Source: Chitinophagaceae bacterium (lineage in GTDB: Bacteria; Bacteroidota; Bacteroidia; Chitinophagales; Chitinophagaceae). From it: a stretch of DNA of 64,000 bases. Position numbers and translations under genes: made by a program. Below the pieces are notes generated by a model. That model had not been told where the DNA came from. It saw only the letters and a program-made list of their open reading frames with translations, and did no database searches. Location: assembly GCA_947455215.1 (NCBI GenBank), contig CANGNA010000005.1, forward strand, positions 33,392 through 97,391. The letters are read 5' to 3'. Below are positions 29,681-40,100 of the stretch, piece by piece. Each line of letters opens with the position of its first letter. Position 1 is the first letter of the stretch.

Positions 29681-29726
29681 TCTAAGTCAAAACTCAAAAG
29701 TGAGAAGTACAACTGCTCGCTTGAAC

Positions 29727-29767
29727 ATAAAAAGTAAAGCGCCTCACAAGGGCGCTTTACTTTTTAT
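29727..29767 (+). terminator. groEL terminator
   Basis: A 17-bp perfect stem (29727-29743 with 29751-29767), GC-rich core AAGCGCC / GGCGCTT, 7-base loop, ending in CTTTTTAT. Confidence 0.93.
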
Positions 29768-29987
29768 CTCACTATACAGTTCGTGTAATTATACCACATC
29801 TGGACGTATTCGTTTTCTATTCTCACATAGTGTCACACTGAGCTTAGTTTACCCTGAGCTTGCCGAAGGGTCGAAGTGCGGCACGGTCATGAGCTCTGTC
29901 ATGGCAGGGAACAAAGCAATCTCGCGTCCGGATTTTTATCCAACTTTCTTTGGCACAAGAGTTCGCTATCTTATCATACGCTTTACC
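29768..29987. repeat. Intergenic stretch with two dispersed repeat motifs
   Basis: About 220 bases without a gene between groEL and the giant repeat protein. It holds one copy of AAAACGAATACGTCC on the minus strand (29802-29816), a motif found four more times in this window, and at 29836-29878 the palindromic element with ACCCTGAGCTTGCCGAAGGGT, which resembles a short repeat seen widely in intergenic DNA of many bacteria. Confidence 0.6.
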
Positions 29988-32900
29988 CTACCTCACCACA
30001 ACAACCTTCTCAGTAAATTGCTGCCCGCCCGATGTAGCACTAACAAAATACAATCCTGGTGCTACATCCATGTTCAGTTGCTCACGCCTGTTTGTCCACG
30101 AGGTCCATTCCCTGATCGTCTTACCCGTCATATCCGTAACACTATAGCGCACCTGCTGATCAACCGGAGCAGACAACACTATACTGAATGCACCATTGTT
30201 GGGATTAGGCTGTGCCGTCAATACCATCTGTACGGCAGATATATTGATGATCGCCGTAGGCACATTATAATAGGTCTTCTGCATACAGCCATGGTGTGTG
30301 GTCATCACCCAGTAGTACTTACCCGCATAGTCAGGCGACGGCTCATAATAACTCTGATTGGTCTCACCGGCCAGCAGCATAGAATCCAATGTTATGGCAT
30401 CATCATACCCCCACTGGTAGTGGTCTTCATTATTAGCCTCACATACAAAATCATCTTCAAAACGCGTCACCGACGGATGCTCATTCTCCGCTCCGGTCAC
30501 ATATACCGCAAAAGAATCGCGCAACGCGCAGCCCGATGATGTCTGCGTATTCTGCAGGTATACCCAGCCAAGGCCGGCTGTTGTAAAATTCACCAGGCAA
30601 TACTGGTGGCCTGTACCCGCGGCCCACAAAACAGCCTCGCCCGATGTGCTCCAGGTAAAGAGCTCACCTGTAGCCGTGGTATCTGTTGTACCAAAGTTCT
30701 GGAACTGCGTGGCCGCGCACAATATAGATGGGCTGTGCGTAGTGATATGTGGTTGATGTGCACCTTCACTCAGCACCACATGTACATCTTCCGTGCCTGT
30801 GCAGCCATTGGCCGTAAGCGTGAACACATAAGTGGCAGTAAGGCTGCCACCCAGCGTATTCACCACGCTATCGTGTATAACGCCTGTGCCACCAGAGGTA
30901 GCCGGCACAATACCTGCCACAGCAGGCCTTGTCCAGGCAAACGATGTACCCGGGGTTAGGCTCGATGGTGTATAGTTGAACCATACCGCCCCACATGTGG
31001 CCTGTGTTATACTGCCACTAAGTTTCGGCGTAGGCTTTACTGTTACACTCACAGCTACGGTATCGGCACAGCCTGCTGCAGCTACTGTATAAGTGTACAC
31101 CACTGTTACCGGATAAGGAATAGTATTATCAAGCACTTCATCTATAGCACCACTGCCGCTGTTGGCTGCATTGCTTATACCGGCTATTGCCGCACGCTGC
31201 CACTGCAAACTGGCTGCAGGTACATTACTCTCTGCTACATAGCTGAAGGTAGTGCTGTCGCAAATAGCAGGTGCTGTTACCGCAGACACCAGTGCAGGCA
31301 CTACATGCACCGATACCGCATGATGAGCGGCTATTGTATTACAGCCGCTGCCCGGCGTGTACATGATAACCGCATCACCGGTAAGCAGGCCTGTAACTAC
31401 ACCGGTGGCCGATACCGTGGCAACGGCCGGCACACTGCTGCTCCAGGTGCCCCCCGCTACCGTATTGGTAAGAGATATGGCACTACCCTGGCATACCATT
31501 GGCGCTCCGGTTATTGTACCTGTGTCGCTTAGCGGGTCCACTGTTACCGCATATGTTGCAACTGCAGTACCGCAGCTATTAATAACTGTATATGTTATTG
31601 TGTCTACACCCGGTGTTACGCCGGTCACCACATTGCCGGCTATAGTAGCTGTAGCATTACTGGCGCTCCATATACCGCCTGTGGCCGTGTCATGTAACGT
31701 AATGGCAAAGCCCAGGCACACATGCGCAGGCCCTGTTATCACTCCGGCTCCCGGCAATGGGTTCACGGTAACAGCATGCGTTGCTGTTGCTGTGCCGCAC
31801 ACGGTGGTCACCGCATAAGATATCGTGGTCACACCACCTGCTATTCCGGTAACCACACCTTCTGTATTCACTGTAGCTATGGCAGTATCCGCGCTCGTCC
31901 ACACACCACCGGTTATAGTATTGGTCAACAATATTACAGAAGCTTCGCACACGGCACTTGCACCAACTATGGTATCTACGTAAGGCGAGTTATTGACAAC
32001 AATACCCTTGATAGTAAAGTTCGTTCCACAGATGTTGGTGGTCGTATATACTATCGTATCTGCACCCAGCGTCACACCACTCACAACGCCGCCAGATACC
32101 GTAGCATTGGTATTCGTGGCGCTCCATGCACCACCGGCTACAGAAGCTGTTATAGTGATATCTGTTCCGGTACATACACTCGGTGGCCCGCTCAGCACAC
32201 CTGCTACCGGCAAGGTATCCACTATCATACTATGCGTGGCATGTACTGCACCGCAACTGTTACTCACTGAATAACTGATCGTCACGCTACCTTGGCTCAC
32301 GCCCGTCACCAGGCTATCACTTACTGTTGCGCGGGCATTGCTTGCACTCCATGTACCACCCGTCACTGTCTCGCTCAGCGTCACCGATTGTCCGGCGCAC
32401 ACATTGGCTGGCCCCGCTATCGTTCCTGCAACAGGTGTCAGCTCTACCGTCACCACCTTCATAGCTACGTCCGTACCGCAGCCATTGGTCTTGCTGTAGG
32501 TAATAGTATCCATACCCGGCGTTACGCCATGCACTACGCCGGCAACTACCGTTGCATTCCCATTGGCAGCTCCCCATACACCACCTGTAAGCGATGCAGA
32601 GAGCGTAATATTCGTGCCCGTACAAACAGCCGAAGCGCCTGTTATCGTGCCCGCAACCGGCAAAGGGTTCACTACTACCAATTGCGTATCTACAGCTGTA
32701 CCGCAGCTATTCACCACCGTGTACGATATGATCGTATTACCTGCTGTAATACCGGTCACAGTGCTATCGCTAACCGTAGCTATACTTGTATTGCTGCTGC
32801 TCCAGGTGCCTGTTGTTGCAATGTTATGTAATGTTATGGAGGCACCACCTGCACATACACCTATAGGCCCGCTGATGTGCCCCGCATCCGGCGACAGTTG

Positions 32901-35900
32901 CACATGCACCAGTTGTGTATCTATAGCCGTATTACAGCTATTGGTAACAGTGTAGGTGATCACAGCCACACCCACAGCCACACCTCGCACCGTACCACCG
33001 GCCACCGTGGCCACCGTATTATCGCTACTGCTCCATGTACCTCCCGGGGCAGCACCGCTTAGCGTTATGTTGGTGCCCGTGCACAGGCTGTTGGCACCGG
33101 TTATGGTACCCGTCACAGGTTGGGCCAATACAGTTATCAGCATTGTATCGCTAACAGCACCGCAGCCATTAGTAAGGGTATAAGAAATGATGACCGTACC
33201 TGCGGCAAGCCCGGCCACCACACCGCCGGTTACTGTGGCGCGCGCAGCATTACTCGTGGCCCACACACCACCCGGCGTAGCATTGGTCAGGGTTATATTC
33301 GTACCCGCACATACCGATGTAGCACCTGCAGTAATACTCACTACCGGCAGCGGATTTACCGTTATCATTTGTGTATCTACCGCAGTATTGCAAGCGTTCG
33401 TTACAGTATAGCTAACGATGGTTGTACCGCCAGCTAACCCACGCACCACGCCCGATGCGCTGATACTGGCCACGCCCGGCGCCGTAGAGCTCCAGGCACC
33501 ACCTATGGCTGTATTATTCAGCGTCAGGCTTTGTCCTTCGCACACTACAAACCCACCCGTTATAGCACCTGCGTCCGGTTGCGGGTTCACCCTTATCGCC
33601 TGCGTATCGCTTCTTGTACCACAACCATTAGTTACAGAGTATGATATGATAGCCACACCTCCGCTAACAGCACTTACCAGGCCTGTGCTCCCCACTGTAG
33701 CTACAGAAGTATTACTGCTGCTCCAGCTACCTGTGCTCACTGTATTACTTAGAGACAAAGTAAACCCGGCACAAACAAACCTGCTGGTATCAGTTATAGT
33801 ACCGGTTACCGCCAGCGGATTTACCGTGATCGCCTGCGTATCTGTGGCCGTACCGCATGTATTTGTAGAAGTGTATGTGATCGTCGTGTTGCCCGGTGTC
33901 AATGCGGTTACGGCGCCTGTATTGCTTACCGTAGCTACAGATGGTGCACTTGTGGTCCAGCTGCCACCAGTAGCCGTATTGGTCAGGCTTTGCACCTGTC
34001 CTTCGCATATCGTGTTGAAGCCCGTTATAGTACCCGCATTAGGCTGTGCGTTTACCGTCACAGTTCGTGTTGCTCGTACTGTATTACAATAGTTGCTTAC
34101 CGTATAAGATATAATAGCGTTCCCTGCCGATACGCCGCTCACCACACCGCTGCCATTCACTGTAGCTATGCCGGTGCTGCCACTGCTCCACACACCGCCA
34201 CCGGCCGTATTGGCCAGGGTAGTTTGCAAGCCGGCACATACAGTAGCCGTACCTGTTATAGTGCCCGCCACCGGCTGCGCTATCACCGATACGGTGTGCG
34301 CTGCTACTGCCGTGCCACAGCCAAGGCCGCTCGTCACGCTATAGCTTATAACAGCCACACCAGCGCTGTTGCCCCGCACACTGCCACTACTGTTCACCGA
34401 TGCTATTGCACTGGCACTGCTGCTCCAGGTACCGCTGCCACTGGCGCCGCTAACGGTCAGTGTTGTTGTGGTGGTCGCACAAACAGTATCTGCACCTGTT
34501 ATAGTACCCGCTACCGGTGCGGGGTTCACGGTCATTGGCCACGAAGTAGAGTCGCTGTTGCAACTGTTAGTAACCTTATATTTTATATTCACCGCTCCGG
34601 CCGATACCCCCGTAACCACACCTGTACTGTTCACACGTGCCTTTGTTGTATCGCTGCTGCTCCATACACCATCGGGCGCAGGGTCTGTAAGTGTAGTACT
34701 GGCACCCGCGCATACTGTCGATGGCCCTGATATGCTACCCGCGAAAGCTGCAACATTTACTGTGAATGACAGTGAAACTGAACTAGGACCGCATGAATTA
34801 GATACTGTGTAGGAAATAGTGGTAACACCCGGAGCACTTACACCATGAACAACACCATCAGTACCCACGGTAGCTACAGAGGGCACTGATGATGTCCATA
34901 CACCACCAGGTGCACCGGCCGTCGTAAGGTTGGTTGTTGTAGCACCACATATTGAACGTGCACCTATTATACCTCCCGGATCTGGCGGGGCATTCACCGT
35001 AATACCCTGTGTCTTCACATCCGTACCACAGGTATTAGTGAGCGAATAGGATAATGTGGCCGGGCCAAAACCCACGCCCGTAAGCGTTACCGTAGTGCCT
35101 GTTACAACCGCTCCAACCGAGGCCACAGCCGGATCGCTGATACTCCATATACCACCGGCAACCGCATCCGTCAGTGTTATACGCGCACCGGTACATACTG
35201 TAGTAGTTGTACCTGCTATTACTGCCGCCGATGGGAATGCATCCACCGTAACACCAAGCCTGCGGCTGTTGCTGTCGCCACCCGCAATGGTATAATAGGT
35301 CAGCGTAATGGTCCCTGCAGATACCGGTGTCAGCACGCCTGTCACAGAATCTACTGTTGCCACTGCAGCATTACTTACAGCCCACACGCCTCCTGATACC
35401 GCATCGGTATACGTTACCGAACCGCTCGTAACACATATTGATCGTGGTCCAGCAATAGTATCTATAGGGGGGAGTGGGTAGTTACGTAACACGTGAAAGC
35501 TACCTGTGACATTGGCATTGGTAGCAATCACATCAGGATAAGAATCTCCATCGAGATCACCTACACTTGCGCTGAAAATAAAACCAATCGTATTGAAATC
35601 TATTGCCCTGGAAAGTGTGGTAGTATCAAACGCTCCGCCGGCAGCATGATTCAGGAACATAGATATGTGACTACCACTAGCATTACCAACTACAATATCT
35701 GGCTTTGCATCCCCGTTCAGGTCGCCTATCCCGATACCCGCTGGGTACACACCAGAACTAAACTCTACCGCGGGGCCAAACGAAGTAGCATCCAGAGTGC
35801 CGGGTATTGATGTGTTCTTAAAGATTGTCAGTTTATTATATCCAACCTGATCCGTAACCACATCAAGCCTCCCGTCGCCATCAAGGTCGGCGCATTGCAC

Positions 35901-36989
35901 ATCTATCGGGTTACCCGGCATATTTAACACTAACCGGTCAGCAAACGAAAGCGTCCCGGAAGAAGACAGGTTTCTAAATATAGAGATCGAATGCCCCTGG
36001 GTATCAGCAACGCCAATGTCAAACCAACCATCATTGTCAAAATCACCCGTGCATACACCTATTGGCGATGCCCCCGTGCGATAAGACCCGGCAATAGCAA
36101 AATTTATCGATCCAGGTACCGATGTATTCCGTAGTATAACAACGTATTGAGAATCCCTGCTTGTCACTGCAATATCTGGTCGCCCGTCATTGTCAAAATC
36201 AGCTATCCCAATCACAAAAGGTGCTACACCGGTAGGGGCAATAAGAAACTCCTGGAGAGAGGCAAAAGAAATGCTACCGGTGCTTGATGTATTTCTAAAG
36301 GCCGATATCTGCGCGGTGCCCAATTGAGTAGATAATATATCTAGTCTGCCATCGCCATCAATATCTGCAAGTCTCACGTTAGATGGTTGATTACCACAAG
36401 AAAGGCCAGGCGTTCCAGCGTCCAGCACCACCTGTGTGAACGATCCTCCATTTATCCACCCCGGGGTGGAAGCATTCTTGTAAATAGAAAGGGTATTGCT
36501 GCTTTTATTATTGCTTACCAAGTCCGGCTTACCATCCCCATCTAGGTCACCTATGACAGTAATGTAGGGGTACTGCCCGCCGGTTGCAAATGACGATCTG
36601 TTCCTGAAATTGACCGTATCCTGGATGAAATATTCGCTGCGAAAGGAGGGCAGGAACTTACCATTGCGTTGATACCCCATCTTACCTGTTGTAATATTCA
36701 GCACAGATACCGAGCCAAAAATAGCGCCCATACCAACGACCACCTTTAGCTGTGTGGCAGTTGCATTGGTAACACTACCCGGAACTGAACCAAAGAAAAC
36801 GACGTTATTTGCAGCTATTCCATTAAAGCCGGAGCCGGTTATGGTCACCGTATCACCTGGCTTCGCGATATTGGGTATCACAGTGCTCACCACTGGTACC
36901 TGCGCACGCAATACTACCGGCAATGCCAGTACTAAAAAAAACAATATAAGACGGGTACCTAAGTACGATAAGGCCTTTGAGCTAAACAT
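29988..36989 (-). CDS. Giant T9SS-exported protein with 18 Big_2/Ig-like repeats
   Basis: 2333 aa. Signal peptide (1-30, VVLRAQ), an IPT/TIG domain (about 31-115; IPNIAKPGDTVTITGSGF), VCBS/FG-GAP repeats (about 150-520; IGDLDGDGKPDLVSNN type, acidic calcium-binding loops), then 18 tandem Big_2-like domains of about 80 residues that I could list one by one, each with a VCxG near its start and most with a CGT or CNT later, suggesting one disulfide per domain. Two PKD-like domains and a T9SS type A sorting domain (about 2255-2333; AQPNPNNGAFSIVLSAP, end QQFTEKVVVVR) follow. Likely a long surface-exposed or secreted adhesin-like rod. Paralogous to the next gene upstream. Confidence 0.88.
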   Translation of the reverse strand: MFSSKALSYLGTRLILFFLVLALPVVLRAQVPVVSTVIPNIAKPGDTVTITGSGFNGIAANNVVFFGSVPGSVTNATATQLKVVVGMGAIFGSVSVLNITTGKMGYQRNGKFLPSFRSEYFIQDTVNFRNRSSFATGGQYPYITVIGDLDGDGKPDLVSNNKSSNTLSIYKNASTPGWINGGSFTQVVLDAGTPGLSCGNQPSNVRLADIDGDGRLDILSTQLGTAQISAFRNTSSTGSISFASLQEFLIAPTGVAPFVIGIADFDNDGRPDIAVTSRDSQYVVILRNTSVPGSINFAIAGSYRTGASPIGVCTGDFDNDGWFDIGVADTQGHSISIFRNLSSSGTLSFADRLVLNMPGNPIDVQCADLDGDGRLDVVTDQVGYNKLTIFKNTSIPGTLDATSFGPAVEFSSGVYPAGIGIGDLNGDAKPDIVVGNASGSHISMFLNHAAGGAFDTTTLSRAIDFNTIGFIFSASVGDLDGDSYPDVIATNANVTGSFHVLRNYPLPPIDTIAGPRSICVTSGSVTYTDAVSGGVWAVSNAAVATVDSVTGVLTPVSAGTITLTYYTIAGGDSNSRRLGVTVDAFPSAAVIAGTTTTVCTGARITLTDAVAGGIWSISDPAVASVGAVVTGTTVTLTGVGFGPATLSYSLTNTCGTDVKTQGITVNAPPDPGGIIGARSICGATTTNLTTAGAPGGVWTSSVPSVATVGTDGVVHGVSAPGVTTISYTVSNSCGPSSVSLSFTVNVAAFAGSISGPSTVCAGASTTLTDPAPDGVWSSSDTTKARVNSTGVVTGVSAGAVNIKYKVTNSCNSDSTSWPMTVNPAPVAGTITGADTVCATTTTTLTVSGASGSGTWSSSASAIASVNSSGSVRGNSAGVAVISYSVTSGLGCGTAVAAHTVSVIAQPVAGTITGTATVCAGLQTTLANTAGGGVWSSGSTGIATVNGSGVVSGVSAGNAIISYTVSNYCNTVRATRTVTVNAQPNAGTITGFNTICEGQVQSLTNTATGGSWTTSAPSVATVSNTGAVTALTPGNTTITYTSTNTCGTATDTQAITVNPLAVTGTITDTSRFVCAGFTLSLSNTVSTGSWSSSNTSVATVGSTGLVSAVSGGVAIISYSVTNGCGTRSDTQAIRVNPQPDAGAITGGFVVCEGQSLTLNNTAIGGAWSSTAPGVASISASGVVRGLAGGTTIVSYTVTNACNTAVDTQMITVNPLPVVSITAGATSVCAGTNITLTNATPGGVWATSNAARATVTGGVVAGLAAGTVIISYTLTNGCGAVSDTMLITVLAQPVTGTITGANSLCTGTNITLSGAAPGGTWSSSDNTVATVAGGTVRGVAVGVAVITYTVTNSCNTAIDTQLVHVQLSPDAGHISGPIGVCAGGASITLHNIATTGTWSSSNTSIATVSDSTVTGITAGNTIISYTVVNSCGTAVDTQLVVVNPLPVAGTITGASAVCTGTNITLSASLTGGVWGAANGNATVVAGVVHGVTPGMDTITYSKTNGCGTDVAMKVVTVELTPVAGTIAGPANVCAGQSVTLSETVTGGTWSASNARATVSDSLVTGVSQGSVTISYSVSNSCGAVHATHSMIVDTLPVAGVLSGPPSVCTGTDITITASVAGGAWSATNTNATVSGGVVSGVTLGADTIVYTTTNICGTNFTIKGIVVNNSPYVDTIVGASAVCEASVILLTNTITGGVWTSADTAIATVNTEGVVTGIAGGVTTISYAVTTVCGTATATHAVTVNPLPGAGVITGPAHVCLGFAITLHDTATGGIWSASNATATIAGNVVTGVTPGVDTITYTVINSCGTAVATYAVTVDPLSDTGTITGAPMVCQGSAISLTNTVAGGTWSSSVPAVATVSATGVVTGLLTGDAVIMYTPGSGCNTIAAHHAVSVHVVPALVSAVTAPAICDSTTFSYVAESNVPAASLQWQRAAIAGISNAANSGSGAIDEVLDNTIPYPVTVVYTYTVAAAGCADTVAVSVTVKPTPKLSGSITQATCGAVWFNYTPSSLTPGTSFAWTRPAVAGIVPATSGGTGVIHDSVVNTLGGSLTATYVFTLTANGCTGTEDVHVVLSEGAHQPHITTHSPSILCAATQFQNFGTTDTTATGELFTWSTSGEAVLWAAGTGHQYCLVNFTTAGLGWVYLQNTQTSSGCALRDSFAVYVTGAENEHPSVTRFEDDFVCEANNEDHYQWGYDDAITLDSMLLAGETNQSYYEPSPDYAGKYYWVMTTHHGCMQKTYYNVPTAIINISAVQMVLTAQPNPNNGAFSIVLSAPVDQQVRYSVTDMTGKTIREWTSWTNRREQLNMDVAPGLYFVSATSGGQQFTEKVVVVR

Positions 36990-37105
36990 TAAGCAGGTTG
37001 TTTTCCAATTGTTAAAGGTACTAAGACATGCGCGATTAATTATTTAAAAATAAATAATTACACTACCGGTCTGTTGTACAATCCACAGGTTACCCCCAAT
37101 GCAAA

Positions 37106-37130
37106 ACGGCCCCGATAATATCGGGGCCGT
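37106..37130 (-). terminator. Terminator after the 1758-aa repeat protein
   Basis: ACGGCCCCGAT / ATCGGGGCCGT, perfect 11-bp stem, 3-base loop, followed on the minus strand by TTTTGC. It separates the two giant paralogues. Confidence 0.85.
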
Positions 37131-37149
37131 CTGCTATATCGGTAGTTTA

Positions 37150-40100
37150 CTATCTCGCTAATTCAAAATGTACTGTCTTAGATAGGTGTTCCGATCTCAG
37201 GTTCAATATATACATGCCATTGGCCAGGTTGTCGCCCAGGTTCACCGCCTGGTCTATAGCTCCGTCAATAGTGGTAAAGTGTACCGTATATACAACCTGT
37301 CCCAGCATATTGGTCACCTCAGCGGTCACCTCTTCATTGCTGGCCACACCGGTATTGCCTATCAGGCTGAACTTACCACGTGTAGGGTTAGGTACTATAT
37401 CTATGTGGCTGTTCGGGTTGTTCACATTGCTCACACCCACATTGGCGCCAACATAAACAGTAGCATAGCCGTAAACAGATATGTGATTACATATATCATT
37501 GGTGGTCATCACACACTTAAAGTCGTCGCCGGTAGCAAATACGTTGGTCACATACGCCAGGTTAGTAGCACCCGGAATAATAATGCCATTGTGGAACCAC
37601 TGGTAGCTCGGGTTAGTGCCCTGGTTTACCGGCGTAGCCACGAACGTAGCATTCATACCCGGCGCCAAAATATAACCAGGGTATACCGCTACGCTTATAG
37701 ATGGTATCGGCACAGGCACAACAGTAATAGTATGTGGTGCACTTGATACTGTAGATGTCGTCACACAAGGGAAGTTGCTCGTCATGGTCACACTCACTAC
37801 ATCGCCCGTGTTTGGCAGGAACGATATGGAGTTGCCGGAAACAGTACTCGCAGGTGCCGGGGTACCATTGATAAAGAACTGGTAGCTTGGGTTGGTACCA
37901 CCGCCCGTCTGAGACACAACAAATACAGCAGGGTACAGCTCACATGCTGTATCCGATCCGTTGAGTGTTACAGTTGGTGTTACGTATGGGCTCACCGTCA
38001 GGTGCAGTGTATCTGTAGCTGTATCTACCAACGGGCATACATAGCTGCTGTGTATCACAACAGTTATCACGTCGCCATTGGCAGGTATGTAGGTAAATGT
38101 GCTGCCTGGCCCTACATTCACGCCATTCACCTTCCAGTTGTAGGTAGGTGCAGGTCCTCCGAATATCGGGTTAGGATTCAGCGTTACCGGGCTGCCCAGG
38201 CACGTTGTATCTCCTCCTATGCTCGGCGCCAGGTTCAGTATCGGCGTTTGTCGTGTTATCACGTTCATCTTTATGTAGTCCGTGCGCACTACCGGGGTAG
38301 CACATATCGCATTGCTGGTCAGCTTACAACTTACAGAGTCGTTGTTACCTGGTGTGTATGTATATGTCGGTCCCGTGCCTACCAAAGTGCCGTTCACGCG
38401 CCACTGGTAGCCCGGCAAAGCACCGCCGTTGGTCACTATCGCTGTGTACGTCACAGAGGTGGCCTGGCATACAGATGCTATGTGCCCTGTAAGCGTAATA
38501 ACAGGGCTGGCAGTAATTACCAAAGTAGGCACTACTGTATCGTAAGAGGTAAAAGCCATGGTGTCAAAACAGCCATATGGCGGTGTTGTGTAAGACATGG
38601 TCACAGAGCCTGCCGTGCGGCCGTGCACCAGGCCGGTCGCAGTATCTACCTTGGCGATATTGGTATCAGTGCTGGCCCATACACCACCTGTAACATCAGC
38701 TGTCAGCAGATTGGTATAGCCTACGCACACCCTTGGCGCACCTGCAATTACAGGGGCATCATGTACGGTAACTGGTACAAAAACGCTGCAACCTGTGGCT
38801 GTAAGTATATAGCTGATGAGCGCTGTACCACCCGATACACCGGTAACCACACCGGTAGTCGGGTTCACCACAGCTACTGCCATATTGTTACTGCTCCACG
38901 TACCCAGTGTGGTAGGGTCAGAAAGCGTTATGCTGGTATAAGGGCAAAGCGGCGTAGCACCCACTATAGCAGCCGGAGGCGGCGTTACAGTAACTGTTTT
39001 GGTAGCGCGGCAGCCTGTGCTCGGCAATGTATAAGAGATAACTGTAGTACCCAGTGTGGCACCCGATACGATGCCTATGGCATTGATCGGCGCAGCAACA
39101 GGGTTACTGCTGGCCCATGTACCTGCAGTTGGCGTGTCCGTCAGTGTCATAAAGCCACCCAGGCACACCGTAGAAGGACCTGCAATAGCTCCCGGAGACG
39201 GAGCAACAGTAATAGGGCCGCTTACAGAACAACCTGTAGCGGTAAATGAATAAGTAACCACAGCACTGCCTGGTAACACACCTGTTACCACGCCCGTTAC
39301 AGGGTCTATATTAGCTACAGTACCCGGCGTTACACTCCATACGCCACCTGCCGGCGTGCTGGTAAGTGTGCTGCTGGCACCCACACACGCCACGGCCGAT
39401 CCGCCAATTGCTGTAGGTGTTGGGTTAACTGTAAAAGGAGTTAGTGTTATAGAACAGCCGGTAGAGGTTTGTGTGAACACAATATTGGTATTACCCGGCG
39501 TAACACCCGTGATAACACCCGTAGATGAACCCACAGTAACAATACCGCTGGATGGGCCTGATGCACTCCACGATCCCGGTGTGCTGGCATCAGAAAGCGT
39601 TATAGAACCACCCTGGCATACTGCATTACCACCTGTAGGGGCTGCGGGCAATGCATTTACTGTAAAGGCGCTGGTAGTGAAACAGCCGCCCGGCATAGTA
39701 TAAGAAATAACAGGGTTGCCCGCAGACAAGCCTGTAAGTGTAACCGTACCTCCGGCACCCATTACCAATACATCACTTGTCGATGCGCTCCAGGTACCTG
39801 TAGTGCTCGTATCATTCAGCGATACGCTCTGGGTCTCACACACACGGAACGATGCCCCTGTTATAGGACCGGGAACCGGCTTTACAGATATGGCATAACC
39901 TACAGAATCGGTACCACAGCTATTCGTAACAACATAAGATATGGTAGTATTACCTACAGCATTGCCCCTTACCACACCCGATGTGTTGATAGATGCGATA
40001 GACGGAGATGCTGAGCGCCATGTACCCAATGGTGTAGCATCAGACAAGGTAAGATTAGTTCCCCGGCACAAGGTAGTTGATGCACCTGTAATAGGCGAAA

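Noticed and set aside
30606..34730. Several plus-strand frames of 100-250 aa inside the 2333-aa repeat gene
   Set aside because: They are rich in Arg, Cys and Tyr, repeat with the Big_2 domains on the other strand and have no start or family features.
38002..39249. 415-aa plus-strand frame inside the 1758-aa gene
   Set aside because: Antisense to a clear coding region with domain repeats; composition is unlike a protein.
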